Positions 37,101-49,784 of a stretch of DNA of 64,000 nt are shown here, piece by piece (the first letter of the stretch is position 1; each line of letters opens with the position of its first letter). The stretch is from Opisthorchis felineus (Eukaryota; Platyhelminthes; Trematoda; Opisthorchiida; Opisthorchiidae). The notes below the pieces were generated by a model. It was not told where the DNA came from. It ran no database searches and saw only the letters and a program-made list of their open reading frames with translations. The position numbers and the translations under genes were made by a program. The stretch is from NCBI GenBank assembly GCA_004794785.1, contig SJOL01004800.1, positions 76,274 to 140,273 on the forward strand. The letters run 5' to 3'.

Positions 37101-40100
37101 AGAGATAGGATGCTGCAAGCAGCTTTGAACCTGGACGGGAGGATGATTGAGGTCGCAAACTAAGGCTCTGGTACCAATCAGACTAGTGGAGAGCAACAGT
37201 AGACAGTTCTGCGCTGGTTGCTGGAAAATAGCTTAGCACAAGCGGCATTCCACCTGATCGTCCAGGTTAAATAGCCTGTTTTTTCTTAAATACGGCCACC
37301 CAGCTCGGGTTCAAGGTGGCCGAAGTTCTGAGGTGCCAACGCTGAATACTGAATATATTCCAGTAGGCGGGGACTACGACCTGATAATCGGTGAGACAAA
37401 CCAAAGCACAGTTTGAGCTGTTGCCTAAAGAACACCGGTATTTTCCAGAATGGTTGGAGTACTCCTTAGACCACTAGACCTGCAGTTGATTGGAGCCTAC
37501 GCTTCAGTGCTGTCTACAAGCCTGTAATGCAGAAAGCACTTCTGCAAACCACTTCCAAGTATCATCAACCAAGTATTTCACAAGCATTTTCTCTGTTGTC
37601 AGAGACTGGAACACCCCCATTCGTCCTGCTAACTGATCTAGCCACTGAATCCTGGCAAAACTAAGCCCCATGAAGTACTGTGACAATTCCGATCTCGTTT
37701 TGGGCTTTGCGGACTTCAGCTGGCTAACCAAGAAATCTACTGTCACGTTACTCAGGCACGCGGCGTATCAGCATGGCCATATCCTGATTCAGAAGAAAGG
37801 TTCTTGCCAATTTGGATGACGCTGTTGTTAACGCATGCCTTAAACTGATCTTTAGAACATGTCGTAAACAGTTTCCGATGGTGAAATTTATCATCGCCCT
37901 CTTTGAGATATCCTCAACCAAACAGGCTGTCTCAGCTTCCATCACCACACATCTGAAGTATCAAAGACTCGTTGGTCAAAATTTGAGTCGTTCAGTGGAG
38001 AAAGTTCAGTGGTGTCATCCGGTGGTCTATAGTAACTCATCTGCTTGCCGTATTACGATGCCCAAACGACTGGACCGCCGCAGAAGACGCGCGAATCTCA
38101 GTTGTCGCTAGAGCTAATCGACTCAACAGTTGAAGATTATACCGTTACCCTCATGCTCCGCCATCTGACCGTGCGATTGTGACAGCTTTCAAGAAGACTG
38201 TTACATTCATCAGACCGTTGACGACCTTCTATCTCATCACTCTTTCTCGGGGTCCAAACAACTTCTGTTGATCCTCCTGGGGAACAGCCACTGTCGACCA
38301 TTATCTAAAGTGCCTCAGTGACAAATTTACATCAAGTCAAACCGTTTGGGGGTTGTATAGATGACGGCTTCACCTTGTGGAGCATTCTAGAAAGGTAGGT
38401 CGGATGTCAATAGCGCATACCCGCCTGATTCATCAACTTTTAGCTTCGTCCGATTCAGTGGACCGAGATGAGCTGAGGAAAATTATGCCGACGGATGGTG
38501 GTCTGGCTACCCACTGATAAGCTCTTGCCGTGCTCCCAGCAAGGCTATTATACTTGTCTGCGGTGGAGCTGGGTTTTTAGGCTAAGTATGGATACTGGTG
38601 TTCAGCAAAAGTACATGCTATTCCCACGTTATTGAATTCTACCGACTTATGATTTGGGCACTTTTCACCACCATGAATTTCGAATAAGCTTAGAAACCCC
38701 AGTCGCCGGCCTTAAGAATACTGACAACACGGTTATGTTTGCAACAGCTATTCAGCCGCATCGGTACTTACCGCTCCAGCTTGGCCTAGGTAATGACGTC
38801 GTGCAAACCACCCTTCCTGTCTGTGTGCAAGCCAATATTTTAGCCGTCGTCAGTGAGGAAATAGTCGGTTATACAAATTCTTAACTTCAAGTACCTTAAA
38901 AAAGCTGGGCCAACTAACACTCAGGCCTCTGAATAAATCAACCTCCACACTGCCTTCTTGCGGATAAGAGGATAGCTTGAAATCAGCCTAAAGGCGCTCT
39001 CCGTCTCTTAGCACCACACAAGCGGCAGAAAAACGCTTCTTTGGTGAGAAGCTAGGGTGTTGCAATCGAATATGGCCGAATCCGGTGTGTAGCATACCTC
39101 CTGTTGAGGCACTTCACGAAAATACTACTCCTCGCCTCCACACTCTGGCTGGCGATGCTGACATAATGGGCAAGTCAAAACACGGTTCAACACGAGCGGA
39201 GATGATGTTGATAAGCACGGCCTCCAACACGTCACTCGGCCAAATCTTGTATCCACTGTATGACTGCAGTTCACACCGCCGTGTTTGGGCACACTCAGAT
39301 ACAGACTTAGTGGTGGCCAATCTACAAACCGGGGGCAGCCATCATAAAATTAGTATACCGCTGTTTGGCAGCCTCAACTGTCTACCATCTACAAAGCCTC
39401 CGGACAATGATATTTCTATCGGTAATTGTAACTAATATCAGTTACTTAGGCTACTTGTATTTATCCTTGATGGTCAATAACTGGCTCATATTTGGATTGA
39501 CCTCTGTTGAATTCGAATGCATTCGACTGACAGGTAGTTGCTTGTCCTTGTTTCATGGTTACAATCCTGCACTCAGGGTGGAGCTCAAGCACAGTTTGAC
39601 GCGATTCCGATGAACTTGATGGGGAACCAAGGAGTAAACCAGGCTGACTACTTGGTAACTGGCGCTTGGTCCCTAAAGGCACTGAAAGAGGCCAAAAAAT
39701 ATGGGGCGATTCGTGAGGTTTGTCCACAAGAACCTGGCTTTTCGTGTAAGTTTTCGTGATATCGATTTGTCTCTGTCCATTCAGCCTGGTCCACGTCTGT
39801 ACCATCTTCACTTACTGCACGTAAATCTTATTTTGAACACATTTTCACTACAGATTTTGTTATATATTGAAACATTTTTGCTGATAACTAACTACAGGGC
39901 TAGCAAAAGTTTACAATTTGGCCAAATGAACATGTTCACCTGGCTTCATTCATTTTTGCTAAGGTCAGGCTCCAAATCTTGTGTGACTACAAGAACGAGT
40001 GACGTTAAACCATGCCCCCTTGAAAGGGTGCCACTCTCAGAATTGCTGCGAGATCTGTTTGGGGTGAACATCTTCTTGATCAAAAATCAATACACAAGAA

Positions 40101-43100
40101 AGGATCGAACTTCAAGATTTGTTGTGAAAGCTTGCAGAGATGACTGCTTGATGAAAATATCTGGTAATCTTTGAGATAACTTGTTTCGTCTGAGGTGCTA
40201 TTCCGGTAAGGCTAGTCCAAGCGGAACTTCATGAGGAGTAATTTCTTCAGATTTGGATAATTGTGCCCGTATTTGGTAAAAATGTTCTGTTTGGGTCCAC
40301 TGATTACCATTTTCATGTCCGTTTGTCCTGCAATACTTAATGTGGAGGACAGTATAGCTTGAATATGTTGCGCAACTGAGGGAACAGGTTAATACACCGG
40401 ATTATTTTGAGGTTATCCCATACTCATCTCTCAAAAATAACGAGCAATTCTTGCAGACTAGCTTCCTTCTTTTTGTTGCAGTGTTGTTGTGGTCCCAAAT
40501 AGGAGCACATCGACTTTAGGTTCAAGAAATTTGATACCTTACCTGATCTACTCTATGGCTGTCTATAGCAGTCCCCTACGAAAGGAGTTCCCTGCGTTAA
40601 AAAATCCAGTAAACCCTTCCTTGTTCATCAGTGTTTGGTACTGAAATCCGTCAAGGATAGGTATTCCTCAGATGAGGCCGTCTGATTACCTTTCCTTGGA
40701 TAAGTATCAGTTTACTTAGAGGGAATCCCTTGGTCTTGGATGGATGAAGTGTCCTAATGAGACAGTCATTACAAGACAACCGAGAAAAGCTTTTTCACAG
40801 GAGGCCGATTATTTTCAAATATGATCCTGTTCTCCTATAGGAGGGCTAAAGCGGGCCAATGATGTTATGCCTTCACGATGCACATGAGTTTTGGCGCCCA
40901 TTATTATTCTAGCAACTTGGCTTGTTGAGTCCCGGCAACAAGCTCCAGTAGGTCCAGTTTAACGCGAATTAGCCCCTGTTACGCTCCATGACAACGCTGT
41001 TCCAATCAAAGTAACAGTTTGAGTTGCTTCTGGTCAAAACAAACTCATACCCTAGAAACCTTGGTTTTCTACGAGACTGTTGAGGGCGAAGAAGTAGGAC
41101 AAGTGTCTTTTGGGGTTATCGAATGCAGTCTAGGCTTATAAGCCCAGTACTGTACTCCCAGGCGTTCAAACGTAGGTTTGAACAGTTTTGACAAGAGTCC
41201 AGACGACCGAGCACCCACAGTGTAGCTGTTCCAACAAGCAAACTGCTTGGAATCCACTGCTCCTGTTAACGACTGACTCACGAAGGAGTCGCATATACTA
41301 TGACCAAGGTAAACCCGGTTAGAAATCTTGCTACAAACTATGTGCTCAAATAAATCCACTGACACCAGCTATGAAAACTCTTGTGCACTTTTTTCAGAAA
41401 AGTTCACAACTTACAAAATAATGTGAAAAAAATATGACACGGAAATTAGTGACAGTACTGATTGCCTCTTGATAACTTCCTGTTCTAGACTCATCACAAA
41501 AGTCCCTTTTGTGCAGTGAGTTTGCCTAAAGCACTGTTTTCAGGTTTACACATGTCCAGAGTCTCTTAGGTCACTTGTCAGAGAATCACCCCTGATTCTT
41601 CTTTGCTTGTATCGCTAAATCTTTCCAATTAAGCTTCCTACTCATACCGAGTAAATATTATCCGTCCAACCTACATGACCGTGGTCAATCCGTCCGCACT
41701 ACCGCCTCCAAGTGCTCACATGTCGTTAGGTTGATCAGTAATCTAGGCGGTCCTAGAGAGCCAGCAAAAGCCACCTGAAGTATTCTAAAGGTGTTGGAAT
41801 GACGCGCGCAGTTCTCTAATGGACACTCAAAGCCATTCCACGGAGATGACGCGTTTTTATTCGACAGCATAAAACTTAGCGTTAAGATCATACATACGTA
41901 TGTATATGTATATACCGTAAGTTATGTAACATACGGAAAAAAACCGAGCTTGGCTGTCGCTGAATTCCGATAGGTTTTCTGATACTACCTAAAGTGAATT
42001 TGGGTAGAATTTCTGACTTCATGGCATGCATCTTCAAAAGTGATCCATAGATCCCCTGACGCAGTGGCTGGAGGCTGGAGGGCCCAAAGCCAGTCGAATA
42101 CAAAAGGAAGCCTTTTCATTCGATCACCTAGGAATTTAAAGCGCATTGTCTAACAAAACCGGCTTTGTGCCTGCTGGTCATTTTTGCCACTAAATCGACA
42201 GGCGGTTTGAGATGATCCCTAAACTAACTAGCCTTTACGATAAATTCATGTAACGAAGCCTTGTTGGTTTTCTTTGATCGGGCAATACGAGGACTCCGTC
42301 ATCTGTCCGCAGGTGATGCGGTTCCCGGCTTACCTGGATTATCATTACGGTTCACACGTAGAACTAACTAGTTTTATTCTCTCTCGGTTATCAGGCATTC
42401 CCGATCAGTCTACCATGCAATATGATCCCTGTGCGGCCTACTTCTACTACTGCGACAATGAAACAATGAATGGAGTTGAATTCAACTGGATTCCCGGACC
42501 GAAAGAAGGCCAAGTACCAATTGTTTGTGACATGTGTAGTAATCTTCTCACTCGCCCCATTGACGTCAGTCGCTATGGTGTGATCTTCGCTGGGTCGCAA
42601 AAGACTATGGGCTGCGCTGGTCTTACTCTGGTCATTATCCGCGAAGATTTGGTTGGTGGAGAACTCACAATAACGCCAAGTATCTTGAACTATCGTATGC
42701 AGGTTGCGGCCGCGTCAGTATTGAATACACCACCTACATTCACGTGAGTCAAGTCTAACAAAACAAGCGTGATAAGCAGAATAGTTTTCGAAGTCTGCTG
42801 CATCGAACTGTCACACTGCTTCTTAAACATGTTATATTCTACGGTCAGAATACCTGAAAAATGCTGCGGCAAGTTTTTTCCACCCCCCTAGGAGGGACCT
42901 GCGAGACCGATGTGCAAAATAACATAGGTCAGCAAGTCAGAAATGCGGATCTCACTTCAAAGCAAACCGACAACCAATAAAACTTAGTTTATCACCACCA
43001 CATCCAATGGAGACTGAATGTCAATCTTTCAACATGTTCTGTGTTCATAGACCTTCACAACCAAGTTGTACGAGCAAGCGTTAACAGAATCAATAGGTCT

Positions 43101-46100
43101 CGTCCAACATTTGAAAATCGGCTGATAATTCAACACTAACGTCTCAGTTAACACATGAAGAGCTATATGGATTGTCATGGATTTCACGGAGTAGCTCTAC
43201 TTTGGTAGTCATGATAAGAATCCCAAACTGTTAAAGTTGACCTTGCAGCTATTACCTGATTGTGATATCCAAATATTTCTGTAATTCGATTAGGTCCCTG
43301 AAATTTCTCAGGATTTGCGCTCAGTGAATCGAAACTCCAGCCTTCTACTCGGTTGACCAGTGTAGGTTCTATTCAACCCTGTAGATAAATTCGTCCGGTC
43401 CTCAGGCTTGATCGAGTCCTTTCGGCAAACTAGCTGTCTGTGAAGTGTGTTGTTCACGGGAAACCGGAGCCGATGTTAAGGGGGGGGCACAGAATATGGC
43501 GAGTGGTTATTGGTGCGTGAAAATGAGATAAGTTCTTGAACCAGTTACTCCATCCACTCCCGCTGGTTCTACGATCTGTATGGCTGTTGCCTTCCCAAGG
43601 CAAAAGCTTTTATTTAAAGTGCCTTCTGGTGACCAGCACATTAGACGGATGAACATCAACATTATTATATTTTATCTGAGTAGCCACCGGTCCTATTGGG
43701 GGATATTATAACTATCAAGCTGGAAAGTTTACCAAGCGTTTTTAGTGAGTGTGTGGTGGGATTTCGAGAAGGTCTGCCATACGAATGATGTCGTCCACTT
43801 TGAGACGCATCAGGTATAGGGAGGGATTAAACACGCGTTTAATGGCTGCACGCGTCCGCCAACCAGTTTCTACAAGGATCAGAGACCATTCAGGTCGTAT
43901 GTTGAGACTATTCACCAGTAGTCAGATGACCGCCTGAACACGCCAGCAGATCGTTCAAACAAAAAGCACTAGTCCCTTGTAGTAAACAACTGCGGGCAGC
44001 ATGAGTAACAGACATGACAGACATGAAGTTCTGCTTACTACAACGATCACCGGAAAAACTGTTGCAGGTGTCAGGAAAGGCAAAACACCTTATGGTCATG
44101 CTGGTCTGTCGCACGAGTGCTGCACTGGATGACGACCTTCGTTTATTTCGGAATTGAAGTTACCCAAAGCAATAAAGTAGCTGGAAAGACCGAAATGAAT
44201 GAATACTATACGCTTCTATGCCATTCAGGCAGGACCCTAAACAATGGAGTCAGTTGAACTCAGCATTGCACCTGTTTTTCCACTATCTCTCCCCACATTC
44301 TCTCTCGGAAGATATGAATGCCCAGGTGATCCAAACCACGTGTACTATCACCACGCGAGCTACACTTTGTTCATATAGATTTAAAGGGTGCTGGGAACAT
44401 ACACGGAGAGCCTTTTACGGTGAATACATTTTGGACGCCTTAGTCGCTACAGGGGTTACAACACTATGTATACTTTAAATTTCTAATTAGAAAATTTCCT
44501 GGAAAGAACCACTTTTGAACCCGCAAATAAACCTTGACACATTATAGACAGCTGTACTATATATATATATGTTTAAACACACAGCTTACTCGACTATGTG
44601 ATCTGCGCACGTAAATAAGATACGAAGGCCCCGAAAATACTCTGAAAGTCAGGTTAACATTCAGTTGTTTCTCTACGGCTTACTATTTCCCTACGGTGTC
44701 TTATGCTTTTTTCAGTGCCTATGCGGTGAATGAAGCGCTTCGTTGGGTTGAGGAAGAGGGTGGAATAGAAGAAATGCAGAAGAGAACGCAGGAAAAATGT
44801 GACGCAATCTACTCCTTCATTGACCGGTCCGAGGACTTTTATCAGTAAGTAAATCAGCGACATGTACCATCACGACCGTGTCTGTCCAAAGGTGTAGTCA
44901 TTCATCAATGCCTCTAATTATTGCCCCTTGCAGGGGCACAGAATTATTCGGGAGGAGCGATAAAACTAATCTGAAATGGAGAGAACGATGAGTGTCGATA
45001 CAAGTGTTTGCAAACAGTTAGTAGGGTTTTCCTCCTTGTCAGAGCATCACGACTAGCTGTCATTGTCACATCATGCAACAAACTGTTCACACCCACCTGT
45101 GGTTACTGCAAGCTATTTGTGAATCGTGGTTCGTAAGTGCGCGAAAACAAATTTGACGTTTCTGTCTAGTGTTACAAGATTGACGGTGTTTAAAAACTAC
45201 ACCAATCGGATTAAGAGCGTCCTAGTATGTCATTACAAGTGACATTCGAACCATCATTTTGTGAATTTTTGCTTCGTTGTGGGTGGATTTAATTTCGACA
45301 ATGAGAATTCACACTGCAGGTTAATGTCGTATTTAATCAGTGTAATGGGTGCCAAGTAGAAGAACGAGGAAGACTGTTGAAAATGACTACTGTCCATCTC
45401 CGTTTTACAATCCAATGATTCGCTGAGTTTCTTTGGTGGGATTGATCAGGAACCAAAAGCTGTTTTGGTTTTTCTCTCCAGGAGAAAGCATATCTCGTCT
45501 TATGTTTGTTCGGAATTAGGTTTGGAACATATCAGTAATCCGCTCAACCATAGAATAAAGGTATATGCTGCTTGAAATTACTCAGAATTCCGCAGTAAAG
45601 TTTGTGACTGTACAAATACTAATAAACTGAGGCGAAAGTATCGGAGTTTACTCTTTGTCAGGAAGGTCAGATTCCTGAAGATCATCGCAGAATACCCAAA
45701 ACCTACTGATACACTCAAACTCCACTAAACGCCGATCAGAAAGCCTTGGATCGAGGTCAGACAGTGCCCTTCAAAATAAAGCGCGAGGCGGCTCTGGATT
45801 AAAGTCAGACAGTGCGAGACAGCCTTGGGTCAAGGTCAGACGGCGCCCCCTGAATATATAGCGCAAGGCCGTTGTACTTTTTGCACTCAATCGCTTGTTT
45901 CCGGCATTAGGCACTGGAGCGGGGACAGCAGTCAGACATAACACTTTCGGGTCAAAATAGGCCTAAAACGCCACCGAAGGTAGCCTGCACCAGAAGGGTA
46001 GCGTGTCATTGGACGCAACTGACATATCGACACGTAAGACCAGAACACTGTGAGATCTCACGACTCATTTTGAAGAAGATTTCTAACGCTAAGTTTTCCA

Positions 46101-48890
46101 TGCAGGCCAATTCAGCAGCTACTTAGGTTAAAAAAACTGACACAGTGAATGACTTCCGTCACTTGGTTCGAAAGGTATCTCTACTTCACTTTTAAACAGA
46201 CCACTAATGTAAGTTGTGTTTAGTCAACACACCTTTTGTATGTTGACACGAGTCGTTTGTGTGAGCTCCCACCCACTTCTGGTCCTAAGTTAATAGAAAT
46301 AATCGGAAACCTCGGTCACTGTTGAAAACCAGGCAGTTATTCCATGAGCTCCACTAACAGTCGCAGCGAAATTTAGTAGCCAAACTTGCGAATAACTGGT
46401 AGTACCCACAATCTCTAGATGCGGATTGTTCCTTCAAAATAAACGGATCAGATGTCAAGTTTTTTTCAGTTCAATTTAGACATCGTTCTGTAAGTTAGAC
46501 CATTCTATGCGGAAAAGCCCAGAAACATTACTGATCCATCCTTACTGAGAATCATCGGCGGTGCGCATCTCACGAAACACGAGGATTTTTTGAACCCACG
46601 ACCACGCGGCTAGTAGTTTGAACACTTAACCATCCAGCTAAGAGCGGCTGATCAAGAGTTTGGTTAACCTAACCTTGGACAGGATATAACGCCACTCTTT
46701 CACTTCTATTCAAAATGTTAATCGAACGGAACTCACACCGATAAATCTCTTAGCCCCGGAAGAAAAACCCGTTTGGGAACTGAAAGTGGGATGTAACCTG
46801 TACCGCTTTTCCAGCAGTTAGGTTGTTGATCGTCGTCAGCTGACCCATCCGTCCACGCCATTTTGAATCTCGTATCGCTCTAGTGTTAGGTCAGTGAAGA
46901 GTGACTTTATCGCTGGATTCCTGTAACCCATTTAGCTCTACGGGCACTGCTCAGCCAGATGTAAATACTGCCTGCAAGCTTACCTTCAGTTGAAGTCGCT
47001 CACCTGTTGGTTAAGAGGCAGGCTTTCAAAGTAGGACATATAGATCTCGGGCTATTTGCGTTTGCGAGCTATTCGTGACCTCATAATTTAGCCTCCTCAC
47101 TCGAAACCTGTTATGAGTGGGTTTTACGAGAATGGACACCCATAGGACTGGTGGGAGGAATGCGCAGACTGTATGGCTGACATGTTGGTTTAATCAGGGA
47201 GGCGTGCAAATCTTGCCGGTTTTCCGTAATTCTAGTGCCTTATTTGGGCAGCCACTGTGGTTGAACAGGGCAGTCAGCTGCACAAGATTCGGTGCGAAAA
47301 TCAACTAAGAGTTGAATTAATCCCTTGTTAAGTGCTTTCTATCAAATGTATGGTTCACAGACGACTTTTGGGTCCACTTGTACCATCATTCAAGTTGCCC
47401 AGTTAGATCTGTTCCCCTGAAGAAAGACCATTCAGGAGGACCGGCTGAAGTGATTTCATCTGAGGGATTGTCTTCATTGGAAGAGCTTATTGCTGGAAAC
47501 CATTGCATTTCTGTCTTACAAGATCCTACAAAATCGGTGTTAGCTGATAATGCGAAGGATGTGTAGGACCGGATTTTTTTAGAAAAGCCATCAAATATCA
47601 CTTATTTTCTTGCTGAAACCAAGTTAAGTTGTAAATGGATGTGCTTCTTGAACCGCGTACAACTGAGGTGCAAGAAGAATATAGGATTGAAGGAAACTCG
47701 CGGACAGCGCCTACCTGACTGACCTCAAACAGCACGAAAACGGTGGTTTTCAGCTATCTGTCTTGTAATGTTGCGCCATCAAGAGGTTGTTTGGTGGCAA
47801 AGTATGAATAATAATCAATAAATATAGCATTTAGTTACATTTCATAACAATTAAGTACACTCGAAAATGTACCTGGCTGCCAGGAGAGCAATAGAATTAA
47901 CTTTAGTTTGTGGAACAACCTTAATTGTTGTTGAGCACCTGAATTCAGCGCACTGACATGCACCGTTTCATGTAGGACAAAATCCTCGAGAAGAGGTAGC
48001 CTGGGTTATCTGCTGATTTCTTAACAAACAGCACTGTGTTACTCAGGCTACTGCTAAGTAGTCAGATGTTTCCGTGTTTTTAACATACCGTTATTGAGTA
48101 CGCGCGCACATCATTCTCGTCTGAATAGCCATCCTCCTGTCCGGGCGCAATCATCATTATTACCGAAATTAAAATGCCGATGTTGTATCCAATATTGATT
48201 GACGATTCAAATGGCGGAGAGTTAAACGGTTCCTCCAAAGATTTGCTGTTGCATTTTCTCTGAATATCTGTAACCTATTGCAACTGTGAGAGGTTTTCTG
48301 GCAAAGAAGGGAGCGTGGGCAGTCAACCGCCTGTTCGCTTGGCTACATGACGGTTACTTAGAAGAACTCACTTTGACCTGAGGAGTTCTTAAAGTCCCTC
48401 CCCATACGAGCAGAACTGTCCCAGCCAGCAATGAGCGGATTGTCCGAAATAGTTTCATTATTTAGGGAAAGTTGATACAGATTTTATTAATTCATCCGAT
48501 CATTTGGTTTTTTAGTTAGTTTTCCATTCAGTATTCCATTCATCACCTATATGCTTATTTCTTGTCTTTTTATTTATGTATTCACACATTTATTTGTTTT
48601 CTTGTTACCCAATTTAATTTACTCTCATAACTTGGTTTCTCCATCTTCTTGTGCCATCCAGCTGCCACGTTCCAAAGGCCCATCGGAGCCGCGTAAATAT
48701 CGTTCTGCGTCTACCGTCCGAGGACCTGGAAAAACTGTGGCTAGCTGAGGCTCGCCGGCATGGTCTTATCGGATTGGAAGGCCATCGTACAGTTGGAGGT
48801 GTAAGGATCTCTCTGTACAACGGGATCACAATGGATGACGTGAAAAGATTATTGGACTTCATGGAAAAGTTTATGAACGTGCACAGATAA
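34029..48890 (+). CDS. PSAT1: Phosphoserine aminotransferase, complete six-exon gene
   Basis: PSAT uses pyridoxal phosphate to convert 3-phosphohydroxypyruvate and glutamate to phosphoserine and 2-oxoglutarate, step two of cytosolic serine synthesis; the family acts as a homodimer. Exons: 34029-34118, 35897-36064, 39577-39745, 42395-42743, 44716-44844, 48662-48890. They join into 1134 bases, 377 residues plus stop, close to the 370 of the human enzyme and collinear with it from end to end. Landmarks: FGAGPSKVP near the N-terminus, [11 protein letters not shown] at the exon 2/3 border, VTGAW (ring-stacking Trp, about 117), CDMCSN (PLP Asp, about 188), AGSQKTMG (Schiff-base Lys, about 212), [14 protein letters not shown] near the C-terminus. 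All introns are GT...AG and the frame is unbroken, so the gene looks functional. No AATAAA was seen just after the stop. Confidence 0.97.
34119..35896 (+). other. PSAT intron 1, carries a SINE
   Basis: Apart from the tRNA-derived SINE at about 34646-34875, no feature is recognised in this 1.8 kb intron. Confidence 0.6.
34646..34875 (+). mobile_element. tRNA-derived SINE
   Basis: The head is tRNA-like: A-box TGGCTCAAGTGG at 34654-34665 and a perfect B-box GGTTCGAACCC at 34699-34709, spaced as in a tRNA gene. An unrelated body follows (ctgtctaggcttgggcaacctggcagtatcccag ... atacaagtaaactgc). Part of the body recurs at about 62693-62768. A working tRNA is unlikely, because there is no clean acceptor stem and the body continues past the tRNA end. 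RNA polymerase III transcription of the promoter is possible. Confidence 0.75.
35897..36064 (+). CDS. PSAT1: PSAT exon 2
   Basis: The acceptor is CAACTTAG and the donor CAG|GTGAGT, phase 0 at both ends, 56 codons. [20 protein letters not shown] corresponds to human [20 protein letters not shown], and SNYRVLFLQ to DNYKVIFLQ. Confidence 0.95.
36065..39576 (+). other. PSAT intron 2, no gene
   Basis: A 3.5 kb intron. On the minus strand at about 39250-39290 a 12-residue string, [13 protein letters not shown], resembles the N-terminus of ribosomal protein L24, but nothing around it extends the match. Other ORFs (36960-37196 and 37504-37948 on -, 37812-38111 and 38654-38884 on +) are unassigned. 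A short CT run sits near 36332. Confidence 0.5.
39577..39745 (+). CDS. PSAT1: PSAT exon 3
   Basis: The acceptor is TGCACTCAG and the donor TCGT|GTAAGT, entering in phase 0 and leaving in phase 1. It begins [16 protein letters not shown] and continues [20 protein letters not shown], matching human GGGCGQFSAVPLNLIG and [20 protein letters not shown]. The phosphate-loop sequence differs from the human one (see findings). The open frame running on to 40174 is intronic. Confidence 0.95.
39746..42394 (+). other. PSAT intron 3, nothing further recognised
   Basis: A 2.6 kb intron without a supportable exon, RNA gene or repeat. The ORFs at 41069-41365, 41685-41891 and 41888-42103 on - are unassigned. 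Confidence 0.5.
42395..42743 (+). CDS. PSAT1: PSAT exon 4: PLP-binding core
   Basis: The acceptor is CGGTTATCAG and the donor AC|GTGAGT, entering in phase 1 and leaving in phase 2. It encodes [34 protein letters not shown], the PLP Asp in CDMCSN, and [20 protein letters not shown] with the Schiff-base Lys. Every block has its human counterpart in order, including LNTPPTFT for LYNTPPCFS. Confidence 0.97.
42744..44715 (+). other. PSAT intron 4
   Basis: No feature recognised beyond a short AT run near 44560-44573. The Arg-rich ORF at 43749-43937 and its surroundings resemble no family I know. Confidence 0.5.
44716..44844 (+). CDS. PSAT1: PSAT exon 5
   Basis: The acceptor is TTTTTTCAG and the donor CA|GTAAGT, phase 2 at both ends. 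[20 protein letters not shown] then [20 protein letters not shown] matches human [20 protein letters not shown] then [20 protein letters not shown], the start of the small domain. Confidence 0.95.
45741..45869. repeat. Tandem repeat, two 49-base units flanking a partial unit
   Basis: Units at 45741-45789 and 45821-45869 share the frame GCCTTGGRTCRAGGTCAGACRG and the end AGCGCRAGGC, with about ten differences. A shorter unit at 45790-45820 (GATTAAAGTCAGACAGTGC) lies between. The second full unit contains ATATATA, followed by TTGTACTTTTTGCACTC. This could be part of an LTR or promoter, but no partner LTR was identified. Confidence 0.65.
46590..46648 (-). repeat. tRNA-like SINE head, minus strand
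   Basis: The reverse complement reads CTCTTAGCTGGATGGTTAAG (A-box), CAAACTACTAGCC at the anticodon position and GTCGTGGGTTCAAA (B-box), with tRNA-like spacing. No matching acceptor stem is visible, so it is probably a SINE fragment. Confidence 0.45.
48662..48890 (+). CDS. PSAT1: PSAT exon 6 and stop
   Basis: The acceptor is GTGCCATCCAG, entering in phase 2. It restores FYHCHVPK against human FYVCPVEP, then [31 protein letters not shown] and [16 protein letters not shown], with stop TAA at 48888-48890. The C-terminal GHRxVGGxRxSLYN block binds substrate phosphate in the family. Confidence 0.97.
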
Positions 48891-49784
48891 TGCAGGATGA
48901 GAAAACCATTTAAAAATATACACGAAGTTTTAATTGTCATAATTCGGCCTCTTCAATTCAATCTGTACGGACCTCTTCCCAGTGTTTAGTCCTGCAATCC
49001 ACTGATTTTCATCCAGTACTGATTTTCTCGACACGATGAAATACAAGCATCACTATGAAAGGAAGGTTCATTTTTACACTCATTGTTATTTATGTTCTTT
49101 TTCAGTGCTTCGAAACAGGCTTCTTGTCTGCGGCGCATGACTGGACTAGCATAAGGGGTCCTTAACATGGGGAGGGATGTGCAGCGGAGCTCGCTGTGGT
49201 TAGTCTTCGTTGTAACACTTCACCCAAAAAACTACCACAGTATCAGGAAACCTTCATGCTCGTAGAGGAGCCCGCGTATGAGTGCTTTGGTTCGATGGCG
49301 AAAATTCCGGAGTAAATCATATATGAACAGCTGATGATTTGCTTAGTTTTGATATGCATAATCAGGCAGGTCTACTTCGCGAATACGCCTAAGCCAGTCC
49401 TGCTGAGTGAGTGCTGTGAGTCGCACATTTCAGTGAAAAAAAAGAACCTTCACTTGTAAAATAGCCCATAGGAAACTTTTGAAAAATACGTTCCTATTGG
49501 GTATTTCGTATCGGTCTCACAGTAAAAACAAGTTCCAAGCTCAGGTCAGCGTGTCTTTCATTGAAACGATAGGTGTGAAACATACCTGGTGGTGCATATA
49601 AACTAAGATGTACAGTATATGGAATTTTTAAGGCAACTGCTCACTTTGATCGGAAAGAACAGCCACTGACATAACTGATCACATCATCATCCTCATCATC
49701 ACCATCTTGGATGGTAATACACCAGACGGAGGTACAGCTCCCTAACTACTATGAATCACTCTTAGCTTCGGCATAACACACTAC

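Larger units (their letters stand above)
44845..48661 (+). other. PSAT intron 5, carries repeats
   Basis: A 3.8 kb intron. It holds a direct tandem repeat with a TATA-like string (45741-45869) and a minus-strand tRNA-like SINE head (46590-46648). The mirrored ORFs at 47378-47601 are protein-like in composition but match nothing I know. Confidence 0.5.

Noticed and set aside
39701..40174. Plus-strand ORF of 157 codons overlapping PSAT exon 3
   Set aside because: It uses a different frame from the exon and runs through the intron; the exon 3 donor and phase are fixed by the PSAT alignment.
47378..47601. Protein-like mirrored ORFs in PSAT intron 5
   Set aside because: PSAT is complete without them, and neither strand's translation resembles a known family.
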